Shown here: positions 49,126-59,645 of the stretch, in pieces
How the letters are laid out: each line of letters begins with the position of its first letter
Position numbering within the stretch: the first letter of the stretch is position 1
Assembly: GCA_030549175.1 (NCBI GenBank)
Contig: JAUKUA010000002.1
Span: 372,001-436,000, forward strand
Direction of reading: 5' to 3'
Length of the DNA: 64,000 nt
Source: Lasiosphaeris hirsuta
Taxonomy: Eukaryota > Ascomycota > Sordariomycetes > Sordariales > Lasiosphaeriaceae
Notes under the pieces: generated by a model
What the model was told of the DNA's origin: nothing
Databases searched by the model: none
The model's input: only the letters and a program-made list of their open reading frames with translations
Position numbers and translations under genes: made by a program

Positions 49126-50441
49126 TGTGATATAGGCTAGCTCCCGAAGGTCTAAGATATAATAATCATAAGGTAAGATATCTAACGAAGAATCAGACTA
49201 TAAAACTTTAACCTTTTCTTAACTCTCGACTTAATCGTTTAACAAACTATTTTAACAATTATTATTAGTCTAGTTTAGAGCTTTCATACGATAAACTTAG
49301 AGAGTTAATCTTCGTAAGGCTAATAAGTATAAGATCCGATTTAGAGCTTTAGAACAGAACGGTAAGGGAGTTAACTATCGTAATATAAAGTAGTAAAGAG
49401 TTAGAGAGAAGGAGGTTTAAGGAAATAAAATGATTTATTAAAAGATAAGATATAATATTTCGTAGTTATAAGTTAGAAGAAATAGAAAGGTTCATAAGGT
49501 TATATTATCTCTTAGCTTTACTAAAGTTTAACTGATAATCTTTCTAAGTTTGTCTAAAGAGAACTAGGAAGCTTCTTTCTCTCGAGAATTTATCGTAACG
49601 TACCTGTCCTACTTATAGAAGGCTATGTATAAGATATAAAGATACTAGAATACCTAAAGGATCCTCCTAGCCGTCCGTTAGTCTTAAATCTCCTTTCTAG
49701 CCGCCCGTCTCTCGTATCCTATAAATCTGTGGCTGAAGGCGGCCTATTATATGTTAGTTTATAGCCAGTATTAGTACTTATCTATACAGCTTTAGCAACA
49801 TGATATCTATCGTTACAAGTGTTCCTTTACATCCTTAGTACTTATGTTGGCTACAAGTCACTAAGTCCTAAGGCTAGCGTTTGTCACAGTAATGGTTCTC
49901 TTCGTGACTTACACGTAGAAGTCGTGACTACCTATCACCACTGAAGCTAGACTCCGGAGAACGTTGGGGTCTAGGTCTTCTAAAGGAATGCCAGTAATAG
50001 TGGGGAGGCCCATAATTTGAAAGACTAACTATAGGATCTTAGCTGACTGTATAGGCCCTGATTATGATACTAAGGTTAAATGGCTTGTCCATGATAAATC
50101 TAAAGTCTAATGACGTTACCTAGTACAGACGAGATCCATTGTACGGTTACTCTGGCTTGTGAGTGGTTCTGGGCACTCCGTTATAACCCGTGGGTACTTC
50201 GGGGAATCTACTAACCTACGTATCGGCTAAATAGGCCATAAGCTACGCGTAAGATCGTATCCCGAGGTTGAACCATACTGTAGCTATCTCTCTGTGATAG
50301 TTCCCTTATCCACGTGATCCATGTCGGATGTTCGTGGGTCAATGGATATATACTTCTTATGTGTGGTTCGTGCCGCTGGTATAGGCCTCGGTCAAGGAGG
50401 TCAGTGACCCTGTTGACCTAGGTAAGCCTACCAGTGTGACA
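49126..50441 (-). repeat. CR-D 5' LTR (1316 bp)
   Basis: tgtgatataggc..ccagtgtgaca on the plus strand; shorter than the 3' copy by a small deletion near 49733. It keeps more CpA in its 50000-50441 half. Confidence 0.88.
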
Positions 50442-50446
50442 TTTAA

Positions 50447-51490
50447 CATCGTAGATATCGAAAATCTCTTTTTATAATACTAAGGTAAACTTTAAGTCTT
50501 TGTCATTAATAATTATTATCGGTAGTCTCTAGTTATATATAAATAATGATCTCGTCAATACCCTTATCTAATCTTTAGTTATATAGGTATAATATCTCAC
50601 TAGTAAGAATGTTTTTTTAAAGAACTTATACATAACTATATAGAATATATTAAGTATGTTATAACCTTTGAGATATTATATCGTTCTAGCTGATAAGATT
50701 GTAGGTAAGCCGACAATAAAATCTATTGTGATAGTATAAAACGGTTGTAAGGTTATATAGATAGGTATCATTTCTCCGTTCGTAGGCCGCCTATTAGTCT
50801 AGTTCTAGCGACAAGTCTTATAGAACTAGATAAAACGTTTTACTTTCTATACTTTGTTAGTAAAGTATATATTCTAAAGGCTGTTTATTATCTTATAAAA
50901 ATCGAAATGATACGATTTATTATGAACTATCTCGAGTACTGTCTTAACGTACGTTCTTAAGATATAGAGGTAACGATTTCTATCGTAATCAACGTGATAT
51001 AGTAACTTGTCCCTAATCTCAAATGGTCTCATTAGAAGTCATAGGTACCTCTTAGGTATTCTAGCGCATTTTGCCCGTTATGGTACGATAGGTTTTTCAT
51101 CTTGGCGTTGATACTAGCTATTAACTTACTATATTTCGTATCGTTCTTATAACTCTTACATAGGGCGGCTCTAAACGAGTCGTTGATAACGGGCTCGGTA
51201 CTTACCTAAGTAACCGTAACGGATATCTCGTCCCCTATGTTCTATACCATGGCCTAGATATTATTGAGCTCGTTAGATTTAAGCTTCTTAGAGTCCTGTT
51301 CAAATGTTAGAAGCCGCGAAAGTACATTAGGAACGACATTAAGAACATCCGAGATGTGAAAAATATCGATCTCAAACTGAGAAAGCCAGTTTGCTACATT
51401 TGTAAGCTTAAGGTTAGCCTTGTTTAAGTCTATCGTTACCAAAGATGTGTACTTAACGATACCTTTGGTGGGAGCGTGATCCGTTAGGAC
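50447..51490 (-). pseudogene. GY RNase H end and integrase N-terminal/core part
   Basis: Minus strand: VLTDHAPTKGIVKYTSL, then LTNVANWLSQFEIDIFH and VVPNVLSRL (RNase H, about 51280-51480). It continues into the integrase zinc-finger and core region: LLYHVDYDRNRYLYI, IHN..HFDFYK, RRPTNGEM and ITIDFIVGLP (about 50700-51010). The integrase is cut at 50446 by CR-D and resumes at 41711. Confidence 0.75.
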
Positions 51491-52740
51491 GCTTAGGTGA
51501 TGTTAGTTTGACTAAACCATCTTCCTATGTTCACTGGCTTTAGTCTAAACTATTAAAGGATGATTATAACCTAGTTAGAGACGCTTAGTCTTACGTATTC
51601 CTTGTCCTTAGTTAATAATTAAAGCTCGTACCATTAGAGGGCTAATCTCCTAAATAATAAAAACAATTCTTTACAAAGAGTATTATATCTATCTAGATCT
51701 AGGGCCGCTTCCTCAACACGTACGGTCTAAAGATGAACATTACGGTAACAAAGCTACTTACTATCGTAGAACAGTTAAGCCTTGCCGTCTTTCTCCGGTA
51801 GTACGTCTAGCTAAAGGAAACTGACATGATAGATCTACTAGTTAGAGCCTCTCGTCGCCAACGGAACGTTCACTTAAGCCGTGGGACCGGTCGCCGGCGT
51901 ATTAGTCCTTACAAGGGTAATCGTAAGATATGTTTACATGACCTATATCATCTACGTAAGCTACTTCTCGATTATCAATTACCTCGGAGGTAGAAATGGA
52001 GGTGGACCAGGGGGTTACTCGTCAGCGCGATCTTTAAGTAGATCCGGGTCCTATCCCGGCATATAGTCTTCCGCCATTTCGCTTAGCGTTACGGGCGAGA
52101 ATTCTTCGTCTTACGATGTGGTATCGGACTTCCTTAGTATAGTATCCCGTCTAGCTACTAGCGTCGTATTACTTAGCAGTGGGATGGTTAACGTACCCCT
52201 AAGTGTTAGGTCTATAGGCGGTAGCGTTGTCAGGGTCTGTTAGATACCCCTTAGTTCTAGCGTTTCTACTGTTCTCGAGTGCTCTAGTGTTAAGTAGAGG
52301 CCTTCCTATACTCCTTAAAGGTAATTGTTAACCAGAGTTTTGAAGCGCTCTTTCGGAATGTGGTTGTTAACGTTCCAGGCGTTTGGATAGCTGTTCTGAA
52401 TAGGGCTTCTTAAGTAGGTAAATGTTCCGTTGGTGAGAAAAATTAAGCTTACTAACGCCACGAGTACTTGCTTACGCTTCGGCTTTACGCTAGTCTACCA
52501 CTTAACTCTCGGATTTTTAGAGATGTAGTCGAATACCTATTAGACTTCGTAAAGCTTAATAATATATATCTACTTGTCTTGTTGTTTTAACAGTAAGTCG
52601 CTAACTTAGTTAAGAGCCTTCGTGCTATTAACACACGTGTTGTCGTTGTCTTTATTACAACGTGGTATAAGCTGGTGTTAGTCCCGGAGGCGTCAAATTG
52701 ACTAATAAGGTCTATCCGATTCGATGATGGGAGTACCACT
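51491..52740 (-). pseudogene. GY 5' region: gag-like remnant, RT largely missing
   Basis: About 1.25 kb between RNase H and the right LTR, where a complete element would hold gag, protease and RT. A Pro-rich segment lies near 51950-52080 and a hydrophilic gag-like frame at about 52100-52690. A typical RT core (LDLRxGYH, YxDD) was not found. The element looks internally deleted, though heavy RIP damage hides weak similarity. Confidence 0.5.
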
Positions 52741-52974
52741 TGCTATGGTCAAAAGGACCGCTTATGTAAGCGTTACTTTGGTGGTCCTTCACATGAACAC
52801 TGACATGATATATTGTATAGTAGTGTAAATAATTTGTAAAGGATAGCCCGTTGGTAATTAGTCTAGAGGGCGTGTTACTATTATATGGTAGCGTACCCCC
52901 TGTGTTCAATTGAGCATAGGGACTACGTACAACGGACTAACCTATCTAGGCTATCTACATTTTTCCACGTAATA
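52741..52974 (-). repeat. GY right LTR (5' LTR, 234 bp)
   Basis: Pairs with 37058-37291 and is followed by the aaaac TSD. Confidence 0.9.
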
Positions 52975-52979
52975 AAAAC

Positions 52980-53498
52980 ACTCGGTAAGAACTTAAAGTC
53001 TCTTATACTACCTTTGGTATCGAGGTCAACTAAAAATTAACCTAATTTACCACTTAAATAACTTAATATAAGAAATCCCTTAACCTCGTTATTACTTATA
53101 CTAAAGTCCTTCGTAAAGAAATTACTAAGTAAAAGTAATAATAAGTATAATAAGTATAGAAATAGGAATTATGGGCTAGGGAATAAAATGCTAAGCTTAT
53201 CTAAGTTAAGGAACTTCTCTAAATCTAAGAAGAAAAACAAGCTTATTAAGACTATTATAACACAGAGCTTAACTACTAATTTATTATAACTTAAAGTTAA
53301 CTTAATTTACTTATGGCTTTATAGTAACTAGAAGTATTATAGACCTTAAAGAACTAAGAACTGCTCGACTAATTTAAGGTTTATTTTAATAACCTCGTTG
53401 AAAAAGCCCTTGTATCAAGGCTAACTTAAGTAAGACCTTATGATAAGGAATAGATTATCTAAAGAGTTATAACTCGTTTATAGAAAATACCCTCTGTC
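52980..53498 (+). pseudogene. CR-A gag, continuation
   Basis: Aligns with about 26800-27315 of CR-C; interrupted at 53499 by CR-E and not continued in the window. Confidence 0.65.
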
Positions 53499-54009
53499 TG
53501 TGACATAGGCCAGCCCTCGAAGGTCTGGGGTGTGACAACCACAAGGTGAGATATCAAATGGAGAATTAGATTGTAAAGCTTTAACCTTTTTCTAACTCTC
53601 GACTTAACCGTTTAACGAACCACCTCGACAATTGCTATTAGTCTAGTTCAGAGCTTTTATACGATCAACTTAAGGACTTGATCTTCGTAAGGCTAATAAG
53701 TACAAGGTCTGATTTAGAGGTTTAGAACAGAACGGTAAGGGAGTTAACTGTTGTAATATAATGTGGTAGAGAGCTAGGGAGAAGGAGGTTTAAGGAGATA
53801 GAATGATCTAACAGAAGATAAGACATAATACTTCGTAGTTACAAGTCAGGAGAAACAGAAGGGTTCATAAGGTTATATTACCTCTTAGCTTCATTGAAGT
53901 TTAGCTGATAATCTTTTTAGGTTTGTCTAAAGAGAACTGGGGAGCTTCTTCTTCTCGAGGATCCGTCGTAGTATACCTGTCTTACTTATGGAAGGCTATA
54001 TATAGGATA

Positions 54010-55870
54010 ACGTGTTTACATAGCGTACGCCCACTCATAGCGTACGCCCACTTTTCCCACCCCAATTGAACTTTCGCGCGACATCATAAATTCCTCCACA
54101 ACAAAACATACCCGCCGCACGAAATAAAGCACAAGTACAGCTTACCGTTTAAGCTATGAAACGCGACGAGAAACTTTGCCTTGGAACCGCTACAAAACGG
54201 TACTTGGTCGACCGAAGAACATTAAAGCGACGACGGAACGGAATATTCCCACGAGTAGATTTAATCCCTAGCAATAGGAATTTAGATTCCATTAAAGAGG
54301 AGGTTATTATACGAAGGATCCTCGACCTATATAAGTAAGCATTTTCGCTAGGATACGACCTAATAGAAGATATAGCTAACTTACTACGTACAATACGTGA
54401 CGTGTCACACGTCGAACCACGCTAAGCTTCTAACTTCGTACGACGATAACTAGAGCTCCGAACATATTAGTCACGTCTATACGACTACTAAAGGACCAAA
54501 TATGAAGATCTAAAGATAATTGGCACGTGGTTTAACCTTGTTCGTAACATAATCACGAAGTATAGAATCTAAGAGTCAGATATCTAAAACTTCGACAAGA
54601 CTAGGTTTTTAATAAGTCAGATCTTACCTACCCTTATTATTACCTCGTCTGATAGTTACGAGAAAGTAAAGAAAGTCTAGCCTAGTAATTAGAAATAGGT
54701 TATAATAATCTAAGCCGTATAGTCGAACGGCTATGTCATTTCTTTATATATAGTTATTATAGGAAAAGTACACCTCGAAAGCTAATATTATAATAGCCCT
54801 TTCCCGCTTAATTAGACAATTAATCTTTTTAACATAGGCTAAACTAATAATCAAATTAATATTAATTAAATCAAACATTTCGATAAATACTTTTACCTTT
54901 ATATAACAGATAGAAAGTGTCTTTTAATCTTAGATAGGTATAAGAATTATCACTTACTTAAGTTTAAAGATTATTATAAGTTTAATAATATTATCACACT
55001 TTATATACCTCCGTACTTATCTTACCTACTCTAACCACTCGATATTAAGTATTTCGACGTATTAAAGTAGTCATACGGCAAGGAAATCGAACAACTTATA
55101 CACTACCATATCTACCATATCGCGAAACCAGACTTCTTTCTCACCTTTTATAACACATTTTACGTAACTTTTCTACCTAAAAACATACAAAGAGGATTCC
55201 GAAAGACAGGACTTATACTATTTAACCCAGAAAGGATAATTTTCCAGTTAGATATAAGGCTTCGTATACCAATATCTCCAGCCTCCTTTAAGATCTTATA
55301 TGACACTTAGGTCTCTAAGACGCCATAGAATATAACTGAGGCCTCATTTCAATTAACACACATCAAAGATCGTATTACCAGGTACTAAGGTAACTCTCCG
55401 ATACTAATTATTAGAGCTCTTAACCAAATTGTGAAAGGTACGATAAAGGTTATGTACGAGATAATATTAATGAAGGATCGTATCCGAAAGCTTAAGGAGT
55501 TAAATGAAGTACTAAATAAACGCCAGAAGGCTAAAAAAAGACATGTTAAGGTAGGAGGACCACTTACTATACGGGATGCCAGTAATTTTTTAGCGGAAAA
55601 GAATATATAAGTAAAGTAAGACGAATAAATATGGGCGGAGGATGGTTGTACGAAGAGGTATACAGGAGGTGTGTGACACTGTGGCAACTGTGGTAAAACC
55701 GGACATAATTCTCGTACGTACCAGGAGGATATAGAAATAGATAGAGAATCGGATTCTAAGTAGTTTCAATTGATCATTTCCTTTATAGCGCTGTAATGTC
55801 GTACGAAAGTTCAATTGGGGTAGGAAAAGTGGGCGCACGCTATGAGTAAACGCACACTATGTAGACACGT
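54010..55870 (+). mobile_element. Pogo-2: pogo/Fot1-like DNA transposon (1861 bp)
   Basis: Ends acgtgtttacatagcgt..tatgtagacacgt, flanked by TA (54008-54009 and 55871-55872), inserted in the CR-E LTR. Like Pogo-1 it carries a tandem motif (catagcgtacgcccac, twice) inside the left end and has almost the same length, but a different motif sequence, so it is a sister family. Confidence 0.9.
54156..55796 (+). pseudogene. Pogo-2 transposase, RIP-inactivated and frameshifted
   Basis: The ATG at 54156 opens a 60-codon readable start (KRYLVDRRTLKRRRNG, DNA-binding region). Further on come SLGYDLIEDIANLLRTIRDV, NFDKTRFL (the first catalytic motif, DE to DK) and a region where the later DDE motifs are not readable. 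Near the C-terminus, in another frame, is a clear zinc knuckle HCGNCGKTGHNSRTY (about 55676-55722), followed by an acidic tail ending at the TAA at 55794. RIP stops and at least one indel. It is more damaged than Pogo-1. Confidence 0.75.
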
Positions 55871-56691
55871 TATAAGGATACTAAAATATCTAGAGAATCT
55901 TCCTAGTTACCCGTCGGTCCCGAATCTCCTTTCTAGCCGTCTATCTCTTACGCCTTATAAATTAGTAGCTATAAGCTAAGTAAAGTCGGCCTATTACACG
56001 TTAGTCCACGGCCGGTATTAATACTTATCTATATAGCTTTAGCGGCATAGTATCTATTACTATAAGTGTTCCTTTACATCCTTGGTACTTATGTTAGCTA
56101 TAACGCTGTTAGGTTAATTCCTAGGTCGGTTATTATAGTAACGGTTTCTTTCGTGACTTATACATAGAAATTATAGCTACCTATTATTACTAAAGCTAGA
56201 CTTCGGAAAAGGTTAGGTTCTAGGTCTTTTAAAGGAATGCTAATAATAGCAGGGAGGTCTATGATTCGAAAGACTAGTTATAAGATCTAGGCTGACTATA
56301 TAAGCCTTAACTACGATGTTAAGGTTAAGTAACTTGTTTATAATAGATCTAAAGTTTAATAACGTTACTTAACATAGGTAAGTTTTATTATATAGCTACT
56401 TTAACTTATGAGTAGTTCTAGGTATCTTGTCATAACCCATAGATACTTACGAGAATCCGTTAACCTATGTGTTAGCTAAATAGGCTATTAGCTACACGTG
56501 AGATCATGTTCCGAGGTTAAGCTACGTTATAGCCATTCTCTTATAATAGTTTCCTTCTTTACGTAATTTATAGTAGATATTCGTAAGTTAATAGGTATAT
56601 ACTTCTTATATGTAGTTCGTGCCGCTAGTATATAACCCGGTTAAGAAGGTCGGTAACCTTATTGACCTTAGGTAAGCCTACTAATATGATA

Positions 56692-57265
56692 CTATCCTCT
56701 CTCTTAGGAAAACTTATCTTAAGTCCCTAGGTTAATAACCCTAGGGTCCTCAGGCTTACATAGGTATTTGATATAGAAGTCTTAAAGTTCTTAGATGTTA
56801 AAGAAGTACTTATATAGTTCCTAAGTCTAATCTTTCTTCTTAAGATATTTTTCCTATTTAATATAATATTTTACTATTTCTTTTTTAGTATAGGAATTTA
56901 TAATTTCTTCTATTACAAATTCCTTAGAGTAAATATCTCTTACTTACTTTAAGACCTAAATAAGGTTAGAGATCGGTTAAAAGTTAGTTTAGAAAGGTTT
57001 AATAAGAGATATATAAAAGGTAAGATAAATCTTCTAACACTCTAAAAGTTTAAGTTTTATAGCTATAGGAAATACTATCTTAGAGATCTTAAATAGGCCA
57101 AGTAACTTTCTATCTAACTTCTTAGAAGGTCTCTTAGTTTTAATATTCCATATGTCAAGTATTACTAGTTACTTTTCTTTAAAAGAGGGTACTTCCGTTT
57201 ACTTCTAATCTATATACTTCTTTATCCGTTCTCGAGATTTCTTAAGGGTTTCGTAAAGGTTTTTA
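56692..57265 (-). pseudogene. CR-E pol 3' end (chromodomain region)
   Basis: Matches 16597-17170 of CR-B: the polypurine complement ctatcctctctct, then the chromodomain and integrase tail on the minus strand with RIP stops; ends at the truncation. Confidence 0.7.
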
Positions 57266-58798
57266 TCCCGTAATATACAGCAGCGGGCTCTCCGCCATAT
57301 GCGGACCTTTTCTGAAATTACCCAACACCATGAAAGAGGATAGCTTCTGAGATGGACTTGATATTAGAGTCTCGGTTACAAGCAGGGCTTGTTTTGCACT
57401 CAGCTCACCAACGGCTTCTTAGTTGGTCTTCGTAGCCAGGCTGTAGAAACCCCAGCAATGCTTGTTCGTTTCGTACCCGAGGTAATTGAAGTTTATCTAG
57501 CTCCCTTATTCCTTCCACCTCGGGCTTTTTGGGCTGAAACGTTAAATCTCTTGCGTCATCTGAGCGGTTAATGTAACCTCCTTTTAGAGCACTGGAGGCG
57601 TCAGAAACACGGCACACTGGATTCGGCGGAGTTGGCGGGGGTTGGAACTGTGTGATTGTATTGCTTGCGTTCTCCGTGGCTCTATGGCTTTGCAGAGAAT
57701 ATGTGCCACATGGGATACGGCCAATTGCAAAGTTTCTAATCACGCCTCTCGACAAGGCGGCCTCCTCAACCGACCTCTAGATAGGATCCTATCCCTCAAG
57801 AAGATAGTCTAGGGTGGGCCCGATGTCCCCCTTCCCCCCATCTCGCCCCTTAACCTCTACCATTCCCCTCCCAACAAACAATACCATCTGCGCGGCAACC
57901 GACCGCGCCGTACGTAATAGGCGTTTCATGAGTCTTGCGGGGTCTTAGATCGTGTGTTAATGGTGGGCGATTCTCCATGACACTGGCGGCACGGATGACG
58001 CCACACAAGGCTCCTATTCGCTTGGTTACACCGTCGCCGAAAATGGTGCCCGGACCAAGGGGCCTGATAGGGAGACGTTCTGACCTGGTGGCCATTTTCG
58101 GCCGAGGCGAAGTTGTGGGCGAAGCAGAGCAATTGGGAAAAGTGGTGATGAATTGTTGTTGCGGGCCAGGAACTTCCTGGCCTTCAGCAGCTATCTAGGT
58201 GTGGCATGGCGCTAAGGCCATGGCACTAGCCAGGCAGGCGAGGTGGCGTGTGCGCTACCCTCGAGGTGGCGTGTGCGCTACCCTCGAGGTGGGGCAGCAC
58301 CTCCAACAGAAGTCCCAGCCGCGCTGACCGGAAGACGTGAAAAGACATTATTAGTCGCTCTCCGAGGAACCTAGGGCTTCCCGAGTTGAACCTTCGCTGC
58401 CGTCAATTGAGCATTTGCCAGACCAACCAACAGCCATAGACGGCCTTTCTTTGGAATGGAGTGCCACGGCTGACAAGACGCATCTGACCCCATCCCTCAC
58501 GGTGTCGTTGCTGCACCCAACATACCACCCTTTGGAGTTTACAAGGCATAATTTGCTTGTGTGCGACCAAAGTTGCCAGATACGGCTACGGGAAAGAAGC
58601 CACCCTAGAGTCTAGACAAGATAACTACAGTCTATTAATTTAATCCCTACCTCGCTTCCTTGTCTTCAAGTCTAGCATCTGACCAACCTTCGCTGATCGA
58701 ACTTCCATGATCTATAGTACATTTACAACCACCGAGTCTACAGTCTATGGTCCCGTCCTATTATCAACCCCCGAGTTCAAAGGCAAACATCAACAATA
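57266..58798. other. Gene-free unique DNA right of the nest
   Basis: Composition changes abruptly from AT-rich to balanced. Several short open frames exist (for example around 57405-57755 and 57935-58198), but none has an ATG plus recognisable domain. A tandem repeat lies at 58240-58292. The last 200 bp are likely the promoter and leader of the rhodopsin-like relic. Confidence 0.5.
58240..58292. repeat. 23-bp tandem repeat, 2.3 copies
   Basis: Two perfect head-to-tail 23-bp units (58240-58262 and 58263-58285, gaggtggcg..cgctaccctc) plus gaggtgg of a third. Confidence 0.9.
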
Positions 58799-59645
58799 AT
58801 GGCAGCCCCAAATTCTACCACCAAATTCCCCCCTGGCTTCGCCGAAGAGAGCCACGCCCACTGGATCCTGATCCCCGTCATTATCTTCCTCCCGATCACC
58901 GTATTGCTCGCCGCCATTCGAACCTGGACCCGACAACCATGAACGGACTAGAAGCCGAAAACTGGGTCCTCCTGCTCGCTCTCGTATGTTTTACCACCCC
59001 CCTCTCCCCTTATCCTCCTCTTCTAACCCCCCCTCCCCCTAGGCTTTTGGCCTAGCAACCAACGCCATGTTCCTCTTCATGACCGCGCACGGCTTCGGCC
59101 GTCACGTCCAGACCGTCTCCCCCGCCGCCCTGACCCTCGCCCTCCGCACCTTTTGGCTCTCGCAGATGACGTACAAGGCCTCGCTGCACCTGACCAAGAT
59201 CTCGCTCCTCCTCTTCTATACCCGCATCTTCCACCACATCTCGTGGTTCCGGCGCGTCGCCTTTGCTCTCGTTGTCGTGGTGGCCACCTACCTCGTCGCG
59301 ACGTGCATCGCAAACGTCATGCAGTGCAACCCCGTCCAAAAAGCCTGGCTTTTTCGGACACCAGGCACGTGCATCCGCGTCCTCGAGTTCTTTATCTTCA
59401 ACGCGGCCGCCTCGCTCGCTACCGACATTGCCGTCCTAGCGCTGCCCGTACCGCTCGTCTGGGGCCTCAAGCTGCCGCCGGGCCAGAAGCTGGCGCTGGT
59501 TCCCGTGTTTGGGCTGGGCGGGTTCGTTGTGGTGGTGGCCGTGATGCGGCTGTATTCGCTGGCCGCGCCGACGGGGCCGAGCTTTGATCCGACGTACGAC
59601 CTATGGGGCACGACCTTAGGCTATGTGTCCGTGATGCACCTAGTC
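58799..59645 (+). pseudogene. Fungal rhodopsin-like (SAT4/Fung_rhodopsin) membrane protein, frameshifted and truncated
   Basis: Exon 1 starts at the ATG at 58799 (MAAPNSTTKFPPGFAEE) with a first membrane helix (WILIPVIIFLPITVLLAA). It shifts frame near 58937, after RTWTR, to reach NGLEAENWVLLLAL. Intron 58984-59042 (gtatgt..ccctag) joins AFGLATNAMF. Exon 2 carries the family core: FWLSQMTYKASLHLTKISLL, YTRIFHHISWFRR, CIANVMQCNPV, GTCI.., FNAAASLATDIAVLALPVPL and the loop PTYD. Seven helices are normal; the last one and the C-terminal tail are missing because the gene runs into the opposing HET relic at about 59620-59650. The role of such proteins is unknown in most fungi. No RIP stops are seen, so its loss is by frameshift and truncation. 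Confidence 0.75.
58984..59042 (+). other. Intron of the rhodopsin-like relic
   Basis: gtatgt donor, ctaac at about 59024-59028, ccctag acceptor; 59 bp; joins the frame LLLAL to AFGLA as expected for the family. Confidence 0.7.

Larger units (their letters stand above)
41712..50441 (-). mobile_element. CR-D: complete chromovirus on the minus strand, nested in GY
   Basis: 8730 bp: 3' LTR 41712-43038, internal 43039-49125 (6087 bp), 5' LTR 49126-50441, TSD tttaa (41707-41711 and 50442-50446). It is uninterrupted, so it is the best single reference for the family. Primer site at 49111-49125. All gene content parallels CR-B and CR-C. Confidence 0.92.
37058..52974 (-). mobile_element. GY: second Ty3/gypsy element with 234-bp LTRs
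   Basis: Two 234-bp LTRs (37058-37291 and 52741-52974) start tgcta(c/t)ggtcaaaag and end ccacgtaa(c/t)a. The TSD is aaaac (37053-37057 and 52975-52979). Coding sense is minus: gag-like region at right, then RNase H and integrase, then an extra reading frame next to the left LTR. It is interrupted by CR-D and solo LTR S2. Most of the RT appears to be missing. The right-hand internal flank has tggtactcccatc next to the LTR as a possible primer site. Confidence 0.8.
14649..53498 (+). mobile_element. CR-A: chromovirus (Ty3/gypsy) element, host of most of the nest, 3' part missing
   Basis: The plus-strand parent element. Its 5' LTR is 14649-15269 plus 35954-36653, split by CR-B with TSD tctat (15265-15269 and 35949-35953). 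Internal sequence is 36654-37057 plus 52980-53498, split by GY with TSD aaaac (37053-37057 and 52975-52979). It corresponds to the primer site and the first part of gag of CR-C. At 53499 it is entered by CR-E. The remaining gag, pol and 3' LTR are absent from the window. Recognition is by base-level alignment to the complete copies CR-B, CR-C and CR-D. Confidence 0.8.
53499..56691 (-). repeat. CR-E 3' LTR, split by Pogo-2
   Basis: tgtgacataggc..ctaatatgata; about 1.33 kb after removing Pogo-2 and one TA. Confidence 0.85.
53499..57265 (-). mobile_element. CR-E: 3' end of a minus-strand chromovirus, truncated
   Basis: 3' LTR 53499-54009 plus 55873-56691 (split by Pogo-2), then the 3' end of pol (56692-57265). 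Homology to CR-B and CR-D stops abruptly at about 57265 and unique DNA follows. The 5' end, the other LTR and the right-hand TSD are missing. Confidence 0.85.

Noticed and set aside
57405..57755. 116-codon open frame on the minus strand
   Set aside because: Opens at TTG, has no recognisable domain and no intron signals; it looks like a chance frame in normal-composition DNA.
59052..59611. Several open frames antisense or out of frame to the rhodopsin-like relic
   Set aside because: They are shadows of the GC-rich coding exon; the rhodopsin frame alone shows family motifs.
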